Source of the DNA: Treponema sp.
GTDB taxonomy: Bacteria > Spirochaetota > Spirochaetia > Treponematales > Breznakiellaceae
Direction of reading: 5' to 3'
NCBI GenBank assembly: GCA_031264395.1
Contig: JAISEB010000204.1
Coordinates: forward strand, 1-14,547
DNA: 14,547 bases
Below, one piece after another: positions 7,042 through 13,196 of the stretch (its first letter is position 1; every line of letters starts with the position of its first letter). Under the pieces are notes generated by a model. The model was not told where the DNA came from. It was given only the letters and a program-made list of their open reading frames with translations, and searched no databases. The position numbers and the translations under genes are program-made.

Positions 7042-7055
7042 GGCATTACCATTTG

Positions 7056-7079
7056 CCGCCAGAATGGCGGGACAAGGAG
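7056..7079 (+). promoter_or_regulatory. Leader hairpin and ribosome binding site of the XRE-cupin gene
   Basis: CCGCC (7056-7060) and GGCGG (7066-7070) form a 5-bp stem with a 5-base loop. Three bases later comes a strong Shine-Dalgarno AAGGAG (7074-7079), 5 bases before the ATG at 7085. The RBS decides the start. The hairpin leaves it exposed and could modestly affect initiation. Confidence 0.45.
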
Positions 7080-7084
7080 ATTTC

Positions 7085-7675
7085 ATGGCTGTGCATACCC
7101 CCGGCGAAAGGATTGTTGAATTATGCAAGACCTATTCGATAAACCGGGAGACTCTGGCGGAACGGAGCGGTCTTTCCGTTGAACTCATACGCAGAATAGA
7201 GGAAGAAGGGCATATTCCCGATCTTGCTCCGCTTATCAAGATTTCCCGGGCTCTGGGGGTCAGGCTGGGCACCCTGCTTGACGATCACGAAGAACTGGGG
7301 CCGGTAATTACCCGCGCCGGTGAAGCGGAAACGGCGGTGCGTTTTGTGACGGGCCTTCCGCAGAGCGGCGAGGAAACGGAGCAGGCAGACGAACACAGGG
7401 GCCTTCATTTCAGGGCGCTGGCCGCCGACAAGGGGAGCCGCCACATGGAACCCTTCATCGTCAACATAGAACCCGATTCGGATCAAAAAAAATCCACCCA
7501 CGAAGGGGAGGAATTTATTCACGTACTTAAGGGAAAGATCTCCCTTGAATACGGCGCCGATTCCCACATCCTCGGCGAGGGGGATTCGGCCTATTACGAT
7601 TCCATTGTTCCCCACAGGCTTCTTGCGGCCGGCGGGGAAGCGCGGATTCTGGCGGTTATATACACCCCGGTCTAG
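7085..7675 (+). CDS. XRE-family HTH regulator with C-terminal cupin domain
   Basis: 196 residues from ATG 7085, chosen for the AAGGAG site 5 bases upstream. An in-frame ATG at 7031 would add 18 residues but lies in the promoter. Residues about 8-65 are an XRE helix-turn-helix (RETLAERSGLSVELIRRIE, 21-39, followed by PLIKISRALGVRLGTLL). Residues about 118-194 are a cupin_2 barrel. Its motif 1 includes THEGEEFIHVLKG (138-150) and its motif 2 GDSAYYDSIVPHRL (166-179); His139, Glu143 and His177 are likely metal or ligand residues. Proteins of this design sense a small ligand through the cupin and control a neighbouring metabolic gene. The acyl-CoA synthetase gene starts 50 bases downstream on the same strand, so the natural inference is control of that gene and of itself, with an acyl-CoA or fatty acid as a possible ligand. 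Confidence 0.9.
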   Translation: MAVHTPGERIVELCKTYSINRETLAERSGLSVELIRRIEEEGHIPDLAPLIKISRALGVRLGTLLDDHEELGPVITRAGEAETAVRFVTGLPQSGEETEQADEHRGLHFRALAADKGSRHMEPFIVNIEPDSDQKKSTHEGEEFIHVLKGKISLEYGADSHILGEGDSAYYDSIVPHRLLAAGGEARILAVIYTPV

Positions 7676-7725
7676 GCTCCGGCGCATGTAAAGGCGCTAT
7701 CCGTAATTTTGACAAGGAATTAATT

Positions 7726-9375
7726 ATGCAGTTTTTTGAAACAACCCTGAGTATACTGCTCCGCGAAAAAGCGCGGTCCCAGCCGGATCATGATTTTATC
7801 GTATACGCGGACCGGGATCTGCGTTTTACCTACGGGGAATTCGACAAACGGGTAGACGAGCTTGCCAGGGGGCTTCTTGCCATAGGACTCAAGAAGGGGG
7901 ACCATGTGGGCATTTGGGCCACCAACGTTCCCGACTGGAACACCCTGCTTTTCGCTACGGCAAGGGCCGGCATGGTTTTTGTTACGGTGAACACCGGCTA
8001 CAAAATCCACGAACTTGACTACCTCATGAAGCAGTCGGATCTTGCGGCCCTGTTCATCATAGACGGCTTCCGGGATTCCGATTATGTCTCCATGACATAC
8101 GAGCTTGTGCCGGAGCTCAAGACCGCTCCCCGCAGCTATCTAAAATCGGAACGCTTTCCCTTCCTCAAGAGCGTGATCTACGTGGGCCAGCAGAAACACC
8201 GGGGCATGTACAGCATGAACGAGCTTCTCCTTCTGGGAAAGCACACCCCGGACCGCGAGCTCCTTGAAATAGAGGCTTCCCTTGATACAAACGACGTGGT
8301 GAACATGCAGTACACGTCGGGGACTACGGGCTTCCCCAAAGGGGTCATGCTTACGCACCGGAACATACTTAACAACGGTTTCGGCATTGGGGAAAACCAG
8401 CGCTTTACCGAAAAGGACATCGTGTGTCTTCCGGTGCCCCTGTTCCACTGCTTCGGCCTTGTACTGGGGATGATGGCGATCATCACCCATGGGGCAACGG
8501 CGGCGATGCTGGAGTGGTTCGATCCCCTGCTGGTGCTGGCGACCATACAAAAAGAAAAATGCACCGCGGTCTACGGGGTCCCCACCATGTTTATCGCGGA
8601 ACTCAACCATCCCATGTTCAAAATGTTCGATCTTTCAAGCCTTAGAACGGGGATCATGGCGGGATCTCCCTGCCCCATCGAAACGATGCGCCAGGTTATC
8701 GACCTTATGCATATGGGCGAAGTGACGATCTGCTATGGCCTTACCGAATCGTCCCCGGTAATGACCCAGACCCGCTACGACGATCCAATAGAAATAAAGG
8801 TTGAAACCGTCGGCCGGGCCCTGCCTGGAGTCGAGGTAACCATACGGGACCCCGAAACGGGCGAAGAATGTCCCGAGGGCGTTCACGGCGAATTCTGCTG
8901 CCGGGGTTACAACAGCATGAAGGGCTACTACAAGATGCCCGAAGAAACCGCAAAGTGTATCGATGAAAATGGCTGGCTCCATTCGGGAGACATAGGCGTA
9001 AAGGGCGAAGACGGCAACTTCAGGGTAACCGGCCGCATCAAGGACATGATCATACGCGGCGGCGAAAATGTATATCCCAAAGAAATAGAAGATTTCCTCT
9101 ACACCATACCGGGCATCAAGGACGCGCAGGTGGTGGGCATTGCAAGCAAAAAATACGGCGAAGAAGTGGGCGCCTTTATCATTCTTCACAAAGACGCAAC
9201 GGTAAGCGAAGAAGACATCCGCGACTACTGCCGGGGAAAAATCAGCCGTTTCAAAATACCCAAATTCATCTTCTTTGTCGATTCCTATCCAATGACTTCG
9301 AGCGGAAAAATACAGAAGTTCCAGCTCAGGGAAACAGGGGCAAAAAAGGTGGAAGAGCTTGGCATAGGGACATAA
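7726..9375 (+). CDS. AMP-binding acyl-CoA synthetase (acyl-CoA ligase)
   Basis: 549 residues, full length for an ANL-superfamily acyl-CoA synthetase. It activates a carboxylic acid with ATP to an acyl-adenylate and then transfers it to CoA. All core motifs are present in order: the ATP-binding P-loop YTSGTTGFPKG (196-206), YGLTES (337-342), the ribose-binding Asp422 in SGDIG, the hinge region GRIKDMIIRGGENVYPKEIE (436-455), and the catalytic Lys528 in SSGKIQKF. There is no signal peptide; these enzymes are cytoplasmic or loosely membrane-attached. ATG 7726 has AAGGA (7714-7718) 7 bases upstream. It resembles medium/long-chain FadD-like enzymes in overall pattern, but chain length or aromatic preference cannot be read with confidence. 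It pairs with the cupin regulator upstream and converges with rnfB, whose stop is only 27 bases away, with no terminator visible between them. Confidence 0.92.
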   Translation: MQFFETTLSILLREKARSQPDHDFIVYADRDLRFTYGEFDKRVDELARGLLAIGLKKGDHVGIWATNVPDWNTLLFATARAGMVFVTVNTGYKIHELDYLMKQSDLAALFIIDGFRDSDYVSMTYELVPELKTAPRSYLKSERFPFLKSVIYVGQQKHRGMYSMNELLLLGKHTPDRELLEIEASLDTNDVVNMQYTSGTTGFPKGVMLTHRNILNNGFGIGENQRFTEKDIVCLPVPLFHCFGLVLGMMAIITHGATAAMLEWFDPLLVLATIQKEKCTAVYGVPTMFIAELNHPMFKMFDLSSLRTGIMAGSPCPIETMRQVIDLMHMGEVTICYGLTESSPVMTQTRYDDPIEIKVETVGRALPGVEVTIRDPETGEECPEGVHGEFCCRGYNSMKGYYKMPEETAKCIDENGWLHSGDIGVKGEDGNFRVTGRIKDMIIRGGENVYPKEIEDFLYTIPGIKDAQVVGIASKKYGEEVGAFIILHKDATVSEEDIRDYCRGKISRFKIPKFIFFVDSYPMTSSGKIQKFQLRETGAKKVEELGIGT

Positions 9376-9402
9376 AGGAACCTCTGGAAACCCGGCAGGG
9401 AC

Positions 9403-10215
9403 TTACTTTCCAATTACGTCCCGCTCAAGGATCTTGAACACTTTTGTCGGGCATTTTTCCGCGCAGGTTCCGCATGACGTGCATTTGGCATAATCGACGA
9501 GGGGCAGGTTGTTTTCCATAACAATGCACTGCTGGGGACAGTTCTTTACGCAGAGCCCGCATTTAATACAGGCGATCTTGCACGCCCTGGTAACATTGGC
9601 GCGGTTGGAACTGTGGCTGGAACAAAGAACCATGGCGCCGTGCATGTCCCTGGGAAGATTGCGGATAATCTGCTGCGGACATTCGTTGGTACAGAGTTTG
9701 CAACCGGTACACTTGGAGTGATCAAACCGGGGAAGGCCGTTTTCCCCCATGCTGAGCGCGCCGAATTTACAGACCTTGACGCAGTCCCCAAAGCCAAGAC
9801 AGCCAAAGGCGCAGAGCTTGGTCCCGCCCGCCGCTATTTTTGCCCCCCGGCAGGTTTCAAGCCCGCTGTAGTTTCCCTTTTTGCGGGCATGAACCGCGGA
9901 ACCCTGGCAGCCCAGAAACGACACCGTGGAAATCACCGTACCGCCTACGCCCATAAGGGCCGAAAGCGCTTCCGCGGTTTTCTGGCCCCCGACCGAACAT
10001 CCGGTGATTCCCGTCTGCCTGCCCGCCACGGCGGCGGCGTAGGCGTCGCAGCCGGGAAATCCGCAGGCGCCGCAGTTGGCGCCGGGAAGGGCGCTCCGTA
10101 CGTCATCAATCAGGGAATCATGGGGAACGGCAAAAAATTCCCGGAAAAAACCAAGGGCGCTTCCCAGCACAAAGGCAAGGACAAAGGCAAACACCGCGGT
10201 ACTTGCGATGATCAT
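9403..10215 (-). CDS. rnfB: Rnf electron transport complex subunit B (iron-sulfur)
   Basis: 270 residues. A hydrophobic N-terminal helix (about 2-24) anchors the protein to the inner membrane. Next is the four-cysteine domain typical of RnfB (Cys48, 51, 56, 73; ANCGACGFPGC). The ferredoxin-like part follows: Cys135-x3-Cys139-x5-Cys145-x3-Cys149 pairs with CTGCKLCTNECP (169-180), then CIKCGLCVKNCP (216-227) and CTSCGTCAEKCP (245-256). That is room for five [4Fe-4S] clusters. In the family RnfB takes electrons from reduced ferredoxin and passes them into the complex. Lys150 replaces the Pro usually following the last Cys of the first ferredoxin motif. The start overlaps the rnfA stop as ATGA, with AAGGA 8 bases upstream. 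It is the last gene of the operon seen here. RnfB-like proteins without Rnf exist, but the five neighbours settle the call. Confidence 0.96.
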   Translation of the reverse strand: MIIASTAVFAFVLAFVLGSALGFFREFFAVPHDSLIDDVRSALPGANCGACGFPGCDAYAAAVAGRQTGITGCSVGGQKTAEALSALMGVGGTVISTVSFLGCQGSAVHARKKGNYSGLETCRGAKIAAGGTKLCAFGCLGFGDCVKVCKFGALSMGENGLPRFDHSKCTGCKLCTNECPQQIIRNLPRDMHGAMVLCSSHSSNRANVTRACKIACIKCGLCVKNCPQQCIVMENNLPLVDYAKCTSCGTCAEKCPTKVFKILERDVIGK

Positions 10216-10787
10216 TTTACCAGTCCTTTAAAGCCCATAAAGGCCATGGAAAGCAGGGCGGCGGCGGCAAAAAGAATGGGCGGGCCCTTAAGAAAATCAG
10301 GAATGGGGCTGGTCCGTATCCTGCGCCTGATTCCGGCAAGAAGCAGCGTGGCAAGCAGAAAACCCAGGGCAATGCCGGCGGCGTATACCACCGATTCAAC
10401 AAAATCATAATTATTCGAAATAACGTTAAAAGTAACCGCCAGAATTGCGCAGTTGGTAGTAATAAGGGCGAAATAGATCCCCATGGAATTGTATAAAAGC
10501 GGGGACGTTTTTTTAAGGTAAAATTCCAGAAGCTGAACCAGCGACGCTATCACCAGAATGAAAACCAGAATCTGAAGAAATTCCAGCTCCAGGGGATCAA
10601 GAATGAAATGATAGATGAGCCATGTTACGGCCGCGGCCAGGACCGTGACAAAAGTCACCGCCATGCCCATGCCCACCGCCTTGTCCTCGTCGGTACTCAT
10701 CCCGATAAAAGGACACAGTCCTATGAACTGCATAAGAACCACGTTGTCAATAAGAAACGCGCTGATAAATATTTTGAACAGGTTCAT
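10212..10787 (-). CDS. rnfA: Rnf electron transport complex subunit A (membrane)
   Basis: 191 residues, the usual length, with about six hydrophobic segments. RnfA and RnfE are homologous, inverted-topology membrane proteins that together hold a [2Fe-2S] cluster inside the membrane and form the ion-translocating core. The two expected cysteines are present: Cys25 in FIGLCPF and Cys113 in TTNCAIL. The N-terminus (FLIDNVVLMQFIGLCPF) is highly typical of RnfA. The start overlaps the rnfE stop as ATGA, with AGGGGA about 6 bases before it, and the end overlaps rnfB in the same way. The related NqrE of the Na+-NQR complex is the alternative, ruled out by the ferredoxin-type rnfB next door. Confidence 0.96.
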   Translation of the reverse strand: MNLFKIFISAFLIDNVVLMQFIGLCPFIGMSTDEDKAVGMGMAVTFVTVLAAAVTWLIYHFILDPLELEFLQILVFILVIASLVQLLEFYLKKTSPLLYNSMGIYFALITTNCAILAVTFNVISNNYDFVESVVYAAGIALGFLLATLLLAGIRRRIRTSPIPDFLKGPPILFAAAALLSMAFMGFKGLVK

Positions 10788-11395
10788 GCCGTTCCCCTGT
10801 CCCTGATCCGGGACTTGAAAAAGTTATTGAGCGAAATGAACAGGGCAAAGACGAAGAAGCCCCCCGGGGGCAGCACAAAAAACAGGATAGGCTGAAAAGT
10901 GTCCGGCAGCACCTGTATGTTAAAAAGAGTTCCTCCCCCCAGAAGTTCCCGCACCGCCGCGATACCCGCAAGCACCCAGGTGTAACCCAGCCCCATGCCC
11001 AGCGCGTCGGGGATTACGCAGTCCGGGGGCTGTTTGGACGCGAAACCTTCGACCCGGCCCATGATGATGCAATTCACCACAATGAGGGGAATAAAAACCC
11101 CCATGGCTCTGGAGAGTTCCGGAAACCAGGCTTTAAGGACATAGTCTATTACCGTCGTAAAGGCGGCGATAATAATGATAAAAACGGGAATGCGTATGGA
11201 TTCGGGAATAAGTTTTCTGAAAAGGCTGATCACTACTTCCGACATGAGCAGCACAAAGGTCATGGAAAGTCCCATGCCCACGCCGTTTGCCACAGAGGTG
11301 GTCACCGCGAGCGATGAACAAAGGCCTATCATCAGGGTAAGAAGGGGATTCTCCCGGACGATGCCGTTAACAAATAGCGCCACAAAACGTTTCAT
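10784..11395 (-). CDS. rnfE: Rnf electron transport complex subunit E (membrane)
   Basis: 203 residues, multi-pass membrane protein and partner of RnfA in the membrane core. The conserved N-terminal stretch NGIVRENPLLTLMIGLCSSLA (10-30) and the second motif VVNCIIMGRVEGFA (106-119) identify it. Cys26 and Cys109 are the expected ligands for the intramembrane [2Fe-2S] cluster shared with RnfA. The C-terminal part has the typical GGGTLF and LPPGGFFVFA segments. AAGGA lies 8 bases before the ATG, inside the end of rnfG, and the start overlaps the rnfG stop by four bases. NqrD is the homologue in Na+-NQR; the operon context gives RnfE. Confidence 0.96.
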   Translation of the reverse strand: MKRFVALFVNGIVRENPLLTLMIGLCSSLAVTTSVANGVGMGLSMTFVLLMSEVVISLFRKLIPESIRIPVFIIIIAAFTTVIDYVLKAWFPELSRAMGVFIPLIVVNCIIMGRVEGFASKQPPDCVIPDALGMGLGYTWVLAGIAAVRELLGGGTLFNIQVLPDTFQPILFFVLPPGGFFVFALFISLNNFFKSRIRDRGTA

Positions 11396-12087
11396 CCGGC
11401 GTTTCCTTTAACAGGGCTGTCTTTTTGCCCGCCTCCGGTTGACGCGGCCGAACCGGCGTCCGTTTCCAGGGTTTCCCCCGCAAAATACGCGGCAAGCGCC
11501 CTGCCCGCCGCCCGCACCGCCCGCGCAACCGCGGCGCTTGTAATGGTGGACGCGGTAACGGCTATTACATCTTCCTTGGGCTCAAAGGGATCGCTTGACA
11601 GTTTTCCGGTGAACTGGCCGTAAAAGGTAAGATTGGCGGCTTTGTCCACATAATAGGAAGGAGAAGCGGCATTGGCCCCGAGCCCCGGAGTGTCCTTGTG
11701 TTCAAGGATGCGCACCCCGGTAATGCGGCCGTCCGCCCCAACGCCGACAAGGGCCCGGAGGGGTCCTCCGTAACTGCCCCGGACAACCCGCAGGGCCGCG
11801 CCGGTAATACGGCCGTTCTGCCTCACCTCGTAGGCGTCTTCAAAAATCACCGACGGATCAGGGCTTTTGATAATCCCCGTTTGTACCGCTTCACCAATAT
11901 CGGCAAAACTGTCCCCGCCGGGAAAAAATTCCCCAAGCGCCGCCTCCAGATCCTCCTGTCCGTGCTGTGCGATGATCCCGCTTGTCGCCTGATACACAAG
12001 GGCAAGGGCCGAACAGGCCGCCGCCGCAAAAAGGGCAAGGATAAAACCAAGTTTCAGCATCTCCCCGACGCCGCGTTTTTCGCTCAT
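11392..12087 (-). CDS. rnfG: Rnf electron transport complex subunit G (FMN-binding)
   Basis: 231 residues. One N-terminal membrane helix (about 11-33) is followed by an extracytoplasmic FMN-binding domain. The family carries FMN covalently on a Thr in a [ST]GATxTS motif; here it reads VTASTITSAAV (177-187), with Thr181 as the likely attachment residue and Gly-Ala replaced by Ala-Ser. The preceding ILEHKDTPGLGA (127-138) is the usual conserved segment. Attachment needs an ApbE flavin transferase, which is not encoded in this window. The last ~25 residues are a low-complexity tail rich in Gly, Ser and Ala. The start overlaps rnfD and the end overlaps rnfE by ATGA. A purine-rich stretch (GGGAGGGGG) precedes the ATG. 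Confidence 0.95.
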   Translation of the reverse strand: MSEKRGVGEMLKLGFILALFAAAACSALALVYQATSGIIAQHGQEDLEAALGEFFPGGDSFADIGEAVQTGIIKSPDPSVIFEDAYEVRQNGRITGAALRVVRGSYGGPLRALVGVGADGRITGVRILEHKDTPGLGANAASPSYYVDKAANLTFYGQFTGKLSSDPFEPKEDVIAVTASTITSAAVARAVRAAGRALAAYFAGETLETDAGSAASTGGGQKDSPVKGNAG

Positions 12088-13187
12088 TTTGCCGTTCCCC
12101 CTCCCGGCTCCCGGCGCCGGGATGAAGCCTTCTTCTTCGGCGCACCATATTTGCGGGGCAGAAGCCGGTTAAGGAAAGGAACAAAGGCGTTCATAATCAA
12201 TATGCCGTAGGTAACTCCTTCAGGATAACTGCCCCACTTCCGTATAAGAATGACAATGATTCCCGCGCCGGCGCCGAAGATCCATTTGCCCCTGGCAGTA
12301 AGGGGAGACGTAACATAGTCGGTGGTCATAAACACGGCGCCGAAGAGAAGGCCGCCTGAAAGCACGCTGAAAAGGGGGTCCAGCCCCAAAGCAAAGGCGG
12401 TAATAAAAGACGCGGCGATCATGGAAAGGGGCGCGCGCCAGTCTATGGTCTTTTTGATCAGGAGGAAGATCATCCCCGCAAGGATAAGCAGCGCCGATGT
12501 TTCCCCTATGCTGCCCGCGTGATTCCCGGTAAAAAGCGTCCGGACAGTCGAAAGATAATCCGCGGAAGCCGAAAGTCCCGAAGCAAAAAAGGCTTTCCCC
12601 ACACCGGCGGCGTTTTCACCGGCGGTGATCCCCAAAGGAGTAACACCGCTGATCCCGTCGACAGGAGCGCCAAGGGAACCGGGCAGACTGAGGACAAAAC
12701 CCGGCGCGGGCCTGTGCCAGGCGGTAAGGGCGACGGGAAAACTCATAAGAAGGAAAGCCCTGCCCGCAAGGGCCGGATTAAATACATTGGCCCCAAGTCC
12801 CCCGAAAAATTCCTTGACAACGACAACGGCAAAAACCGCTCCCAGCGCCGTGATCCAAAGCGGCGTAGAAGGGGGAAGAACAAGCGCAAGGAGAAGTCCC
12901 GTTACCCCCGCGGAAAGATCCGCCGCCCGGACCTTCTTTCCGGTGATGATCCTGAAAAGCGACTCCGCCGCCACGGCCGACACGGTTGAAACGATCACCG
13001 TGAGCAGGGCCGGAAGGCCGAAGAGGATCACCCCGTATACGGTCACGGGCGTCAGGGCCAGGAGCATGTTTCCCATAAGCCGCGCCGTTGTAACAGGAGA
13101 AACAATGTGGGGACTTGATGCAAGAAAAAGGGACAATTCCCCGGGACGTACCCGCCCCTCCATGCCGTCCGTTTTTGTTTCTGCCAT
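12084..13187 (-). CDS. rnfD: Rnf electron transport complex subunit D (membrane, covalent FMN)
   Basis: 367 residues, a multi-pass membrane protein with about nine or ten hydrophobic segments. Typical RnfD signatures are seen: N-terminal SPHIVSPVTT (25-34), ANVFNPALAGRAFLL (133-147), and near the C-terminus TTDYVTSP followed by PEGVTYGILIMNAFVP. The FMN-attachment site reads DGISGVTPLG (177-186), with Thr183 as the covalent site; the common form is [ST]GATPL, so Ala is replaced by Val. RnfD passes electrons across the membrane and forms part of the ion path. ATG 13187 lies 9 bases after the rnfC stop, with GGAG in that gap. The C-terminal ~20 residues are strongly basic (PRKYGAPKKKASSRRR), which should keep this end in the cytoplasm. 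Confidence 0.96.
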   Translation of the reverse strand: MAETKTDGMEGRVRPGELSLFLASSPHIVSPVTTARLMGNMLLALTPVTVYGVILFGLPALLTVIVSTVSAVAAESLFRIITGKKVRAADLSAGVTGLLLALVLPPSTPLWITALGAVFAVVVVKEFFGGLGANVFNPALAGRAFLLMSFPVALTAWHRPAPGFVLSLPGSLGAPVDGISGVTPLGITAGENAAGVGKAFFASGLSASADYLSTVRTLFTGNHAGSIGETSALLILAGMIFLLIKKTIDWRAPLSMIAASFITAFALGLDPLFSVLSGGLLFGAVFMTTDYVTSPLTARGKWIFGAGAGIIVILIRKWGSYPEGVTYGILIMNAFVPFLNRLLPRKYGAPKKKASSRRREPGGGTAK

Positions 13188-13196
13188 TGATGCTCC
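13188..13196 (-). promoter_or_regulatory. Ribosome binding site of rnfD
   Basis: The 9-base rnfC-rnfD gap reads GGAGCATCA on the coding strand: a GGAG site 5 bases before the ATG. This is the only Rnf junction in the window that is not an overlap. Confidence 0.6.

Larger units (their letters stand above)
6861..7084. other. Divergent intergenic region (largest gap in the window)
   Basis: 224 bases between the PilZ gene (-) and the XRE-cupin gene (+). The PilZ-proximal part is AT-rich with repeated TTCGTnATAA/TTCGTTCA-like words. A GC-rich palindrome CGCCGCGGCG sits at 6952-6961. The regulator-proximal part carries a promoter, an inverted repeat over its -35 and a short leader hairpin. No small gene or RNA was seen. 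Confidence 0.6.

Noticed and set aside
7031..7084. N-terminal extension of the XRE-cupin protein from ATG 7031
   Set aside because: It overlaps the proposed -10 and has no RBS, while ATG 7085 has AAGGAG 5 bases upstream and fits the domain start.
7709..7714. TTGACA, a perfect -35 match before the acyl-CoA synthetase gene
   Set aside because: No -10 is found 16-18 bases downstream, since that stretch is already coding (a T-run). It overlaps the ribosome binding site and is probably chance.
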